Of a stretch of 64,000 bases of DNA, positions 16,640 through 25,356 are shown piece after piece. The position numbers and the translations under genes are program-made. Position 1 is the first letter of the stretch; each line of letters opens with the position of its first letter. The stretch lies in NCBI RefSeq assembly GCF_035317345.1, contig NZ_JAYKTU010000007.1. The stretch is one strand, 5' to 3'. The notes beneath the pieces were generated by a model that was given only the letters and a program-made list of their open reading frames with translations, did not search any database and was not told the origin of the DNA. The stretch is from Cellvibrio fontiphilus (lineage in GTDB: Bacteria; Pseudomonadota; Gammaproteobacteria; Pseudomonadales; Cellvibrionaceae).

Positions 16640-18985
16640 ATGAAGAATAAATTGCATCTGTTCCTGTTGTCTTCGCTTGTTCTATCCACCGTGACTCTCC
16701 AGGGCTGTGGGGGGAGTGATACTGAAAAAGCTCCGCCGCCGAGTGGGCCTGAAGCCTATTCAGTGGGTACTCATCCACGTTTTGACCCTATTATTTCGGA
16801 CTTACCCTTCAACACTGATCTTATATTCGCCGCTGCCGCGACCACCGATGGTACGGCGAATTTAGGCGCACCCACTGATCCGGTACGCGCAACAGTAAAC
16901 CAGTTAGATGGTTTTTCGACCTCGGCCTTCTTTGATATTTTGATCAGTGGTGGTGTAAACCCAGCGAGTGCGGTGGCGTCCCAAACGGTATTTTTGATTG
17001 AGCTTAGTGCCACCGGTGACGCGCTGAATCCGGCCAATATCACAGGAATTACCGGTTTGGCTGATTACGATGTGCAGGTATTGTCTTTGGATGGGGGCAC
17101 AAACAACACACTGCGTATCAGACCGCTCAAGCCTTTAAAACCTAAAACCAAATATTTGGTAGCCTTGACCAATGACTTGCGCGATAGCAGCAATGCACCG
17201 CTTACCCGCTCCTGGACCTACAACGCCCTGCGCGATCCCAATTACACCACGCTTGAAGCCTTGGTACCTGTTCGCAACGCTATCGTTGGCTGGGAGACAT
17301 TGGCGAGTGGCTTTCTGGCCGCTGCGAGCGGCGGCGCGCTCAGTCCGGCGGCCGCTAAAGACAAGCTGGTACTGACCTACACCTTCACCACTACTGATCC
17401 AACAGCACCTATGGTTGCTATGGCAGCCCCGCGTGCGGCGATTGCTGGTTTACAAATCAGTGCCGGTGTGCCTCCTGCTAGCGCCGTGGCCAATGTGTCG
17501 CAGCTGGACTCCTTGGGGTTGCTATCCACACCCAAGGCGCGCAGTTTGGGTGTCTCCGTGTTAACCGGTATAGATTTCAATACCTTTAGCTCTCAACTAG
17601 CGGCGAGTGTGGGCAAGTTGTATACCGGTTATATCAAGCTGCCTTATTACCAGACCTCTGCTGAAGGTTTGGCGTTTGGTGAATACCTCAAGCGCAGCTG
17701 GAAACCGGATTTAACCTTGGCAGGTGCTTTGGGGGTGACTGTGCCTATGGATGTGGATGGCAGCTACAACGTCACCTACCGCTATCCGTTTGCGGCGAAA
17801 ACCAGTGACCAGTCAGTGCCTTTGCAAGTCACCATGCCGCAAGATAGTTGGGTGCCCGGATATGCCGGTGCGGCTAACTGCGGTCAAATTTACGCAGCTA
17901 CCGGCTACCCCACGGTAATTTATGTGCACGGCATTACCAGTGATCGCGCGTCGGTGCTGGCGCTCGGCCACACCCTGGCCAGTCGCTGTATCGCCACAGT
18001 AGCGATTGACTTGCCACTGCATGGTGTGCCGGCCAATAGTGCGCTTGTTAATGTGCTGAACGTCGAGCGAAGCCAAGTGATTCCGTTCGCCGCTCTCTAT
18101 GGCAGTAATGCACCCAAAGAGCGTCACTTTAATGTCGCTGGCTCTGGCGGTGCACCAGCGCCGATGAATTTTGCAACCCCCGGTGCCACCGATGGTTCCG
18201 GTGCACAATTCATCAACCTCGGTTACCTCACCAATACCCGCGACAACAATCGCCAAGCGGTGATGGATTTGTTGAACCTTAATGCCAGCCTCAGCAACCT
18301 GAATGATGAAATGCGCGAAAGCCTGGCTACAGGGTTGGATGTGAACCGTGTTTATGTAGTTGGCGCTTCGCTGGGCGGTATTTTGGGCAGTGTATTCACC
18401 ACGGTGAACCAGCTGGCCATAGCCGGTGATGCGCAAGTAGGCCTGACGGCAAACCTCAATCCTATCAGAGGTCTTATCACCAGCGGTGCCGGCACTCAGG
18501 TGGCGCAAATCCTGGTGAATTCAGCTACCTTTGCGCCGGTTATCAACGGTGGTTTAGGGGCGAGCGGGGTGATGGTGGGCACCACCAATTACGAGCGCTT
18601 TATGTATGCCGCACAAAGTGCAGTGGATACCGGTGATCCGGTTAACTACATGCAAACCCTGGCACGCTTGGGAGTGCCAGTGTTAGTGCAGCAAATTAAT
18701 AATGATGCGGTCATTCCCAATAATGCCAGTGTTGCGCCCTTGGCCGGCACCCGGGCAATGGCATCGCTGCTAGGTGCTACCCAGCTGGGGCTTGGAGCTA
18801 CCCAGTTAGGCCGGGGTTATGTAAAACATACAGCGGGTGGCCATTCATCCCTGCTGCGACCTGAAGGTGGTGCGCCACAGGTTACCGCTGAGCTGCAAAC
18901 CCAGGTGGTAACTTTTGTGTTGAACAATGGCAATGTTTCAGTGGGTGGTGGTGCACCGGGCAATATTGAATTGCCGGCTAATTAA
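16640..18985 (+). CDS. VolA/Pla-1-like lipoprotein phospholipase
   Basis: This is a large predicted lipoprotein (781 residues) with a lipobox LQGC; Cys23 becomes lipidated. It resembles the VolA/Pla-1 family of surface (lyso)phospholipases and bacterial 'virulence factor lipases'. An N-terminal beta-rich domain (about 40-330) is followed by an alpha/beta-hydrolase domain. That domain has IYVHGITSDRA, the nucleophile elbow Gly575-Ala-Ser577-Leu-Gly579, and a late His (GGHSSLLRP). In Vibrio, VolA releases fatty acids from external phospholipid. The ATG at 16640 has AGGGA upstream; 25 in-frame codons before it would hide the signal peptide. It is monocistronic, with a strong terminator downstream. 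Confidence 0.83.
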   Translation: MKNKLHLFLLSSLVLSTVTLQGCGGSDTEKAPPPSGPEAYSVGTHPRFDPIISDLPFNTDLIFAAAATTDGTANLGAPTDPVRATVNQLDGFSTSAFFDILISGGVNPASAVASQTVFLIELSATGDALNPANITGITGLADYDVQVLSLDGGTNNTLRIRPLKPLKPKTKYLVALTNDLRDSSNAPLTRSWTYNALRDPNYTTLEALVPVRNAIVGWETLASGFLAAASGGALSPAAAKDKLVLTYTFTTTDPTAPMVAMAAPRAAIAGLQISAGVPPASAVANVSQLDSLGLLSTPKARSLGVSVLTGIDFNTFSSQLAASVGKLYTGYIKLPYYQTSAEGLAFGEYLKRSWKPDLTLAGALGVTVPMDVDGSYNVTYRYPFAAKTSDQSVPLQVTMPQDSWVPGYAGAANCGQIYAATGYPTVIYVHGITSDRASVLALGHTLASRCIATVAIDLPLHGVPANSALVNVLNVERSQVIPFAALYGSNAPKERHFNVAGSGGAPAPMNFATPGATDGSGAQFINLGYLTNTRDNNRQAVMDLLNLNASLSNLNDEMRESLATGLDVNRVYVVGASLGGILGSVFTTVNQLAIAGDAQVGLTANLNPIRGLITSGAGTQVAQILVNSATFAPVINGGLGASGVMVGTTNYERFMYAAQSAVDTGDPVNYMQTLARLGVPVLVQQINNDAVIPNNASVAPLAGTRAMASLLGATQLGLGATQLGRGYVKHTAGGHSSLLRPEGGAPQVTAELQTQVVTFVLNNGNVSVGGGAPGNIELPAN

Positions 18986-19028
18986 CGCAGTGCGGTTCAA
19001 GTTGGTTTTCTTTTTATTGATTTGATTG

Positions 19029-19052
19029 TAAACCCCGGCATGCCGGGGTTTA
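19029..19052 (+). terminator. Rho-independent terminator after the lipase gene
   Basis: A perfect 24-base palindrome centred on GGCATGCC, with AAACCCC/GGGGTTT arms, is followed by ATTTTTT. It cleanly ends the lipase transcript. Confidence 0.9.
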
Positions 19053-19216
19053 TTTTTTCTCGTCCTGTTTAATTACACTGTGGTTATGAATCTGGTTTAA
19101 CCCATAAATTGATTGGGTTTATAAAAGTGGCGCACTAACTGCTACACGATAGGAGTGGCAATTTCAGGTAAACTGCCGGCCTTTTTGCTGCCTCGTTCTA
19201 TTGATGAGTAACTCTT

Positions 19217-20137
19217 ATGACACCACGCAATTATCTTTACCTGCTAGAAAAATACGACGAATACCAAGCGCAAATTGAACGTCTTTTGGAGTCAATTGTG
19301 ACGTCGCTGGCGCCAGCAAAAATGGATACTTCCCACGAGCATTTAAATTCTGTAGTAAAGCGCCTGCATGAATCCTACCCCTTTGTTGAGCTGCTTTATT
19401 GTATTGATGACAAAGGCGTGCAAATTACGGAATCTGCCGCGTCCCCCACTGTGCCAGATCCAAAACGGCGCGAGCCGGGTTTGGGGTCAAACCGCAGTAA
19501 TCGGGTGTATTACACTCGCGCCAGTGAAAACGTGGCGGCCGCCACAGTTACCCAGCCCTACCTTTCCAGTGCCACACATCAATTAGCGATTTCTGCGGTA
19601 CAACGCTTTACCGATAATAAAGGCGAAACCTGTTATTTGGTGATTAATTTCAATTTGGAAAAACTCATCACGTTTTTAAACGGCGATAGTTTGCGCCGCG
19701 TTGTCCACCCGTTTTTCCAAGTCGTTTACGGCATTATTGGCGTGATGTTGGTGATCGTATCGGCACTATTGTTATTTTCTGCCGGTAGCTCCTTGTTTGA
19801 TATGGTGTACGAGCACACCAATACTGCCACCCAGGCATTCCAATCGGTGATTTTAGTAACCTTGGGTTTGGCGATTTTTGATTTGGGTAAAACGATTTTG
19901 GAAGAAGAAGTATTGCTGCACAAAGATATCCACCACACAGGTTCAACCCGTCGCACGATTAGCCGCTTTATGTCAGCGATTGTGATTGCCGTGTCCATTG
20001 AATCCTTGTTGTTGATGTTTAAATCCCTGTTGGGCGATGCCACTCATCTCAACTCTGCGGTGTTTATGTTGATAGCGGCGGTGGCGTTATTAGTGGGCTT
20101 GGGTGCATACCTGCGCCTCACCAAAGATCAGGAATAG
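19217..20137 (+). CDS. PDC-sensor membrane protein
   Basis: This 306-residue protein has an N-terminal PDC (Cache-like) ligand-sensing domain (about 35-165). Key segments are FVELLYCIDDKGVQIT, SNRVYYTRA and AISAVQRF. Four membrane helices follow (about 168-195, 212-235, 255-275 and 280-300). No kinase, GGDEF or methyl-accepting output domain is attached, and the N-terminus has no signal peptide or anchor helix. It lies 9 bases before radA. I recall a similar pairing in Pseudomonas but cannot verify it here. Function is unknown. Confidence 0.7.
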   Translation: MTPRNYLYLLEKYDEYQAQIERLLESIVTSLAPAKMDTSHEHLNSVVKRLHESYPFVELLYCIDDKGVQITESAASPTVPDPKRREPGLGSNRSNRVYYTRASENVAAATVTQPYLSSATHQLAISAVQRFTDNKGETCYLVINFNLEKLITFLNGDSLRRVVHPFFQVVYGIIGVMLVIVSALLLFSAGSSLFDMVYEHTNTATQAFQSVILVTLGLAIFDLGKTILEEEVLLHKDIHHTGSTRRTISRFMSAIVIAVSIESLLLMFKSLLGDATHLNSAVFMLIAAVALLVGLGAYLRLTKDQE

Positions 20138-20146
20138 GGATTGATT

Positions 20147-21517
20147 GTGAGCACCAAAAATAAAAATGCGTTCGTTTGCAACGAGTGCGGTTCGGATTAC
20201 AAAAAATGGCAGGGACAGTGTACCGATTGTGGTGCCTGGAACAGCTTGAGTGAAGTTCGCTTGGGGCCAACGCCGACTAATCGCGCAGCAAAATTTGAAG
20301 GTTATGCCGGTGGTGCCTCGGGCAATAAAATCCAAACCCTCGCGGAAATTGCACTCAATGAAGTTCCGCGTTTTAGTAGTGGGACCGGCGAGTTTGATCG
20401 CGTGCTCGGCGGCGGGTTTGTGCCTGGCTCGGTGGTGTTAATTGGTGGCAACCCCGGTGCGGGTAAGTCCACCTTGCTGTTGCAGACCCTGTGCAATTTG
20501 GCGCGCAGTATGCCGGCTTTGTACATCACGGGCGAAGAATCCCTGCAACAAGTGGCGATGCGCGCCCAGCGTCTGGGGTTACCTACCGATCAACTGCAAA
20601 TGCTCAGTGAAACCAGTGTGGAAGCCATTTGCGCCATCGCCCAACAAGTCACACCGAAAGTCATGGTGATCGACTCGATTCAGGTGATGCACATGGAGGA
20701 TATTGCCTCGGCACCCGGTTCAGTGTCGCAAGTGCGGGAAAGCGCTGCTTACCTCACGCGCTTTGCCAAACAAACCGGCACTGTATTAATTCTGGTGGGC
20801 CATGTTACCAAGGACGGTTCTCTCGCCGGCCCCAAAGTGCTGGAGCACATGATCGACTGCTCCATTTTATTGGAGGGCGATAACGACTCGCGCTTTCGCA
20901 CCCTGCGCGGCAATAAAAACCGGTTTGGTGCAGTGAATGAGTTGGGGGTGTTTGCGATGACGGAGCAGGGCATGCGCGAAGTAAGCAACCCCTCGGCGAT
21001 TTTTTTACAGCGTGCCGAGGATGCCGCTTCCGGCTCGGTAGTGATGGTTATGTGGGAGGGCACACGCCCGCTGCTGATAGAAATTCAAGCGCTGGTGGAT
21101 GACAGTCACCTGGGCAATCCACGCCGTGTTGCGGTGGGTATGGATCAGAACCGTCTGGCCATGTTGCTTGCCGTATTGCATCGCCATGGTGGCATTATGG
21201 TGGGCGATCAGGACGTGTTTGTGAACGTGGTGGGCGGTGTTAAAGTCATGGAAACCAGTGCCGATTTGGCGCTATTACTCGCGGTGGTATCCAGCTTCCG
21301 CGATAAGGTATTACCGCAGGATTTAATCGTGTTTGGCGAGGTTGGTTTGTCGGGGGAAATTCGCCCCGTGCCCAGCGGTCATGAGCGTTTACGGGAGGCC
21401 GCAAAGCACGGGTTCAAGCGCGCGATAGTGCCATTTGCCAATGCCCCGCGCGACAAACAACTGGGTATAGAGGTGGTGGCGGTCAAAAATTTACAAGAAG
21501 CCCTCAACGCGCTCTAA
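20147..21517 (+). CDS. radA: DNA repair protein RadA (Sms)
   Basis: RadA is a RecA-like hexameric helicase that promotes branch migration during recombination repair. The 456 residues fit the family. The N-terminal zinc finger has Cys11, Cys14, Cys25 and Cys28. Walker A is GGNPGAGKST (100-109), and the RadA-specific KNRFG motif is at 257-261. A Lon-protease-like C-terminal domain ends the protein. The GTG at 20147 has AGGG 7 bases upstream; a TTG two codons earlier is less likely. It follows the PDC-sensor gene closely and converges with two PilZ genes. Confidence 0.96.
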   Translation: MSTKNKNAFVCNECGSDYKKWQGQCTDCGAWNSLSEVRLGPTPTNRAAKFEGYAGGASGNKIQTLAEIALNEVPRFSSGTGEFDRVLGGGFVPGSVVLIGGNPGAGKSTLLLQTLCNLARSMPALYITGEESLQQVAMRAQRLGLPTDQLQMLSETSVEAICAIAQQVTPKVMVIDSIQVMHMEDIASAPGSVSQVRESAAYLTRFAKQTGTVLILVGHVTKDGSLAGPKVLEHMIDCSILLEGDNDSRFRTLRGNKNRFGAVNELGVFAMTEQGMREVSNPSAIFLQRAEDAASGSVVMVMWEGTRPLLIEIQALVDDSHLGNPRRVAVGMDQNRLAMLLAVLHRHGGIMVGDQDVFVNVVGGVKVMETSADLALLLAVVSSFRDKVLPQDLIVFGEVGLSGEIRPVPSGHERLREAAKHGFKRAIVPFANAPRDKQLGIEVVAVKNLQEALNAL

Positions 21518-21585
21518 CCACCAACAAAAGTTGATTGGCTGCTAGCGATTTATTGTTTGTGCTGAGGGACTAGCCTGCGCCATTG

Positions 21586-21948
21586 CTATTGGTTTTCAAC
21601 CAGCATCAACAATTCATAGAGCAGGGTTTTGTCTACCGGTGTATCCGGCTGGAATTCAAAGCCCAGAATATGTTCGCGCACGTGGGCAATGCGCCCGTGT
21701 AAATCCAAACGTTTTTTGTTGGATGCCACCAGGTTCAAATTTTCCACATCGACATGCACACGCAGCGCATCCCCTTTTTGTAATAAATGCTCATCCAACA
21801 GCGCAAGGCGTGCGCCATTTTCAGAGAGATCCAATACATGGGCTTCCCAGGTTTTGGTGGAATATTGAAGCTCGGCGTAAGCGCGTAACGGAAAACGCGG
21901 ATGGCGGCGTTTATCCTCTGTGCTGTCTTGATTCACATCATTGCTCAT
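21586..21948 (-). CDS. PilZ-domain protein (c-di-GMP receptor)
   Basis: This is a 120-residue single-domain PilZ protein. Both c-di-GMP-binding motifs are intact: Arg14-xxx-Arg18 (RRHPR) and Asp40-x-Ser42-xx-Gly45 (DLSENG). It should bind cyclic-di-GMP and pass the signal to an unidentified partner. It lies 42 bases after another PilZ gene on the same strand, so the two are probably co-transcribed. It converges with radA. Confidence 0.9.
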   Translation of the reverse strand: MSNDVNQDSTEDKRRHPRFPLRAYAELQYSTKTWEAHVLDLSENGARLALLDEHLLQKGDALRVHVDVENLNLVASNKKRLDLHGRIAHVREHILGFEFQPDTPVDKTLLYELLMLVENQ

Positions 21949-21990
21949 GGTGGGGTTCCTTCAGGTCAAAATAGAGGGTAACAGCGGGAA

Positions 21991-22395
21991 TTAATAATCG
22001 CTAATTAATTCCGATAGCTCGCGCTCTGCAGCTGCGGCGTCACCCAGGTTCAGTTCGATCAGGCGGCGCAAGTGGCTAACGCTGTCGATATCAATCGAAC
22101 TGCAGACTAACCCTGTCTGCTGATGATGTTGATGCGCTACTGTGACCGACATGGCTATACAGGTATTGTCGGACAGTAAAATTTTCACTAGAACCGGATC
22201 TTTAACAGAAACCTCAGCCGGTAGTTTTTGTTGCAATAACAAACCTTTGAGTGAGATGTCCAGCAAGCTGGCACGCCAATGGAATTCCCCCTGCGCTAAT
22301 TCAACATGGGCATCAAATAAAATTCGACTAAATTTGCGGCGCTCGCTGGCAGACGCGCCACTAGAGGATGAAGAGGTGATGTTGGTGTCAGACAT
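21991..22395 (-). CDS. MapZ-like PilZ adaptor protein
   Basis: This 134-residue PilZ protein has Arg20-xxx-Arg24 (RKFSR) and Asp46-x-Ser48-xx-Gly51 (DISLKG). Its C-terminal half, IDIDSVSHLRRLIELNLGD and then ERELSELI, closely resembles my memory of Pseudomonas MapZ (PA4608). MapZ inhibits the CheR methyltransferase in response to c-di-GMP, and its gene also neighbours radA. The assignment to chemotaxis control is by this similarity and context. The N-terminal 15 residues are Ser-rich and probably disordered. Confidence 0.85.
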   Translation of the reverse strand: MSDTNITSSSSSGASASERRKFSRILFDAHVELAQGEFHWRASLLDISLKGLLLQQKLPAEVSVKDPVLVKILLSDNTCIAMSVTVAHQHHQQTGLVCSSIDIDSVSHLRRLIELNLGDAAAAERELSELISDY

Positions 22396-22556
22396 AAATA
22401 CTCATATTTCAACGCGTGGACATGCTTTTGAGTCTAGCTTCCAACGTCAAAATCGCCATTTTTTGGCAAGCTCAATTGTTAATTTCTGTACTCGCTTGTG
22501 GCGCGCCACCTATAATTTCGTCACTCTTGATGAATACCAGCTAACGGATTGATTTT

Positions 22557-23465
22557 ATGACTGAATTTCGCATCGGAATCGACTTGGGCGGGACTAAAAC
22601 CGAAGTGATTCTGCTCAATGGTGATAGTCGGGAACTGTTCCGCACACGAATCCCGACAGTGCGCGATGATTACGCCGCGACTCTGCGCGATATCGCCAGT
22701 TTAGTGACGCAAGCAGAGGCGGCGGCAGGCCAGACTCACTTGCCTGTCGGCATTGGAATTCCCGGCACTGTTTCGCGCAAAACCGGGTTCGTGAAAAATG
22801 CCAACTCCACCTGGCTTAATGGCAAGCCATTTCAAAAAGACCTGTCTGCTTTTTTGCAGCGCGATGTGAAAGTGACTAACGATGCCAATTGCCTTGCTGT
22901 CTCCGAAGCCACCGACGGTGCCGGGCGCGGTTATGAATTGGTGTTTGCCGGTATTTTGGGAACGGGTTGCGGTGCCGGCCTTGCGTACAAGGGTGCCCCC
23001 CTGGTGGGCCCCAACGGTGTTGCAGGTGAGTGGGGGCACAACCCACTGCCCTGGACAAGCGATGCAGCATTAAATGCGCGCCCCTGTTATTGCGGTAAAG
23101 CCGGTTGCATGGAAACCTTTTTGTCAGGAACGGGTTTGTGCCGTTCTTATGAATTTGCCTCGGGTGAAAAAATCAAAGGCCATGAAATTGTTGAGCGCGC
23201 ATTAAACGGTGAATTGACTGCGCAACAAGTATTGGAAAATTATTACGATCAATTGGCGCGCGGTTTGGCCAGCATTATTAACAGCCTTGATCCAGACGTT
23301 ATTGTGCTGGGTGGCGGCGCGTCCAATATCGCGGCAATTTATACCGAGCTGCCCAAACGGTTACCCCACTATGTGTTTGGTGGCGAGTGCGATACACCTG
23401 TAGTGCCAGCAGTTCATGGTGACTCCAGCGGCGTGCGCGGCGCTGCCTGGTTGAATCCGCTTTGA
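22557..23465 (+). CDS. mak: ROK-family sugar kinase (Mak-like fructokinase)
   Basis: This is a cytoplasmic sugar kinase of the ROK family, 302 residues, most similar in layout to Mak/fructokinase. The ATP-binding motif DLGGTKTE is at 9-16 and the catalytic Asp109 sits in TNDANC. The ROK zinc site comprises His161, Cys177, Cys179 and Cys184 (GHNPLPW, then CYCGKAGC). The substrate is probably fructose or another hexose, but N-acetyl sugars cannot be ruled out. Its stop overlaps the start of the next gene (TGATG), so it is translationally coupled to an ABC importer gene. Confidence 0.87.
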   Translation: MTEFRIGIDLGGTKTEVILLNGDSRELFRTRIPTVRDDYAATLRDIASLVTQAEAAAGQTHLPVGIGIPGTVSRKTGFVKNANSTWLNGKPFQKDLSAFLQRDVKVTNDANCLAVSEATDGAGRGYELVFAGILGTGCGAGLAYKGAPLVGPNGVAGEWGHNPLPWTSDAALNARPCYCGKAGCMETFLSGTGLCRSYEFASGEKIKGHEIVERALNGELTAQQVLENYYDQLARGLASIINSLDPDVIVLGGGASNIAAIYTELPKRLPHYVFGGECDTPVVPAVHGDSSGVRGAAWLNPL

Positions 23466-24325
23466 TGCGCATGTTTTCAATGTGTGTTGTTGGGTTGATA
23501 ACAAAGCCCATCGTTATGGCGATGGGCTTTTTGTTTTTTGTTTTATCCGGTGCTGCAACAGCACAGGCTGTACCTGAGCGTATCGCCTCACTCAATATTT
23601 GTATCGATCAGTTGCTGTGGGAATTAGTAGCGCAGCAACGTTTGGTGTCCATCAGTTACCTCACGGCCGATCCCATCTGGTCACCCATTGCTGATCAAGT
23701 AAAAACCCTGCCGTTGAATCATGGTTTGGCTGAAGAAATTATCCCGCTGAAGCCCGATATTATTTTGGCTGGTGAGTTTGATGCGCCCACTGCCATTGAA
23801 TTATTAAAAAAATTAAACCAAAGGGTAGAGCGTTTACCCTTGCCGCGCACACTGGCAGACATTAATAGCCAAATTTTTCAGTTGGCAGACTTGGTGGGTG
23901 CCGGTGAAAAAGCACAGCAGATGGTAAATAAAATTAATCGCCAAGTCAGCGCGCTACAGGCCTTAAACACTGGCAGTGAACCGCTTACGGCCTTTTGGTA
24001 TTCCGCTAACGGCGTGGTCATTGGCGATGGTACGTTGGAACACGAATTAATGCAGCTTGCTGGTTTACGTAATTTGGCTGCAGAGCGCGGCATGTATGGT
24101 TTTAATCAGCTGGATTTGGAATTACTGCTCAGTGCCAAACCACAAATCTTGATTGTGGAGGAAAGTCAGGATCGCTCGTTTTCGTTAGCGCGCGAATATC
24201 TTTCCCATCCGGCGCTGGCGAGTGCGGATTTTAAACTAGTGAGATTACCGGCAGGGTTATCCGGTTGCGCCGCATCGGTTATTGGTGATGTAGCCGGTGT
24301 GCTCCAACAAGAGTTGGCAAAATAA
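23465..24325 (+). CDS. Periplasmic binding protein of a cobalamin or ferric-siderophore importer
   Basis: This is a 286-residue class III (BtuF/FhuD/FecB-type) substrate-binding protein with an N-terminal signal segment (hydrophobic to about residue 37, AATAQA). Two lobes are joined by a long helix. Typical pieces are RIASLNICIDQLLWEL, IIPLKPDIILAGEFDAPTA and a C-terminal lobe beginning near ALNTGSEPLTAFWYS. It delivers ligand to the permease and ATPase encoded next. No cobalamin riboswitch or Fur box was recognised upstream, so the ligand stays open. The start ATG overlaps the stop of the kinase gene by one base. Confidence 0.85.
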   Translation: MRMFSMCVVGLITKPIVMAMGFLFFVLSGAATAQAVPERIASLNICIDQLLWELVAQQRLVSISYLTADPIWSPIADQVKTLPLNHGLAEEIIPLKPDIILAGEFDAPTAIELLKKLNQRVERLPLPRTLADINSQIFQLADLVGAGEKAQQMVNKINRQVSALQALNTGSEPLTAFWYSANGVVIGDGTLEHELMQLAGLRNLAAERGMYGFNQLDLELLLSAKPQILIVEESQDRSFSLAREYLSHPALASADFKLVRLPAGLSGCAASVIGDVAGVLQQELAK

Positions 24326-24347
24326 ATTACAAGAGGTTTTTCCAAGG

Positions 24348-25355
24348 GTGAATTTGCGAACACATATTTCGTTTCCGCTATTGTGCGGCCTGCTGATTAC
24401 TGCACTGGTTGTTGCTTCAGTGTTTGCACTGAACACCGGGCTGGCCGATATTTCCGTGGTGGCAGGATTGCGGGATTTTGTTAATGGCGAGACGACACTC
24501 GCTGCGAATGTAATTGGGCAGATTCGTTTGCCGCGTTTGATTCTTGCGTTGATTATAGGTGCAACTCTGGGAATGAGTGGCGCTGCCATGCAAGGTTTAC
24601 TGCGTAATCCACTTGCTGACCCTGGTGTTTTGGGGGTGAGCAGCGGTGCCGCCTTTGGTGCAATTTGTACGCTCTATTTCGGTGTTGCCGCCAGTGCTTG
24701 GTATTGGTTGCCTGGGGCCGCTATTGTTGGCGCTTTGTTTACGTTATTTATGGTGTATGTGTTGGCCGGGTTACACGGCAGTATGCTCGCTTTAATTCTG
24801 GCCGGCACAGCAATGAGTTCGATTATGGTGGCGTTAATTGCGGTAACTTTAAATTTTGCGCCCAGTTTGTACGCCATGCAGGAAATTGTATTTTGGCTGT
24901 TAGGTTCACTGGCCAATCGCCATTTTGATCATGTGAGTATCGCACTGCCCTTGGCCGCTCTCGGTTGGGTGATGATGCTCAGTCGCAGCCGTTTTTTGGA
25001 CGCGCTCAGTTTGGGGGAAGATAGTGCGCGCTCCCTGGGTTTTAACAACCATCGCGAGCGCGGCATATTATTGTTGGGTATTTCTATTGCAGTAGGTGCC
25101 TGTGTGGCAGTCAGTGGTGCAATTGGTTTTATCGGTTTGGTGATCCCTCATTTGCTGCGTCCGTTTGTGGGTTATCGCCCCGGGCGGTTGATGTTGGCAA
25201 GCGCTTTGGGTGGTGCCTTGTTACTGGTACTGGCTGATATTTTGGTACGCCAGTTCGATAGTGCGCGCGAATTAAAAATTGGTGTGGTTACCTCTTTAAT
25301 AGGTGCTCCGTTTTTTTTGTTTTTAATTTTAAAAACCCGTTCTCGCTGGGCTTGA
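24348..25355 (+). CDS. FecCD-family ABC transporter permease
   Basis: This is an inner-membrane permease of the FecCD/BtuC family with about 10 membrane helices and 335 residues. Family marks are IRLPRLILALIIGATLGMSGAAMQGLLRNPLADPGVLGVSSGAA near residues 60-100 (start RLPRLI) and IGFIGLVIPHLLRP near the ATPase-coupling site. The GTG at 24348 is the best start I see. An upstream GAGG is about 12 bases away and AAGG is too close, so the start is uncertain by several codons. It is encoded between its binding protein and ATPase. Confidence 0.88.
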   Translation: MNLRTHISFPLLCGLLITALVVASVFALNTGLADISVVAGLRDFVNGETTLAANVIGQIRLPRLILALIIGATLGMSGAAMQGLLRNPLADPGVLGVSSGAAFGAICTLYFGVAASAWYWLPGAAIVGALFTLFMVYVLAGLHGSMLALILAGTAMSSIMVALIAVTLNFAPSLYAMQEIVFWLLGSLANRHFDHVSIALPLAALGWVMMLSRSRFLDALSLGEDSARSLGFNNHRERGILLLGISIAVGACVAVSGAIGFIGLVIPHLLRPFVGYRPGRLMLASALGGALLLVLADILVRQFDSARELKIGVVTSLIGAPFFLFLILKTRSRWA

Positions 25356-25356
25356 T

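Noticed and set aside
17813..18508. 231-codon open frame opposite the lipase gene
   Set aside because: It is antisense to the alpha/beta-hydrolase domain, with no start context and no recognisable domain.
22396..22556. Cobalamin riboswitch upstream of the kinase/importer genes
   Set aside because: No B12-box or other conserved cobalamin-aptamer motif was found in this stretch.
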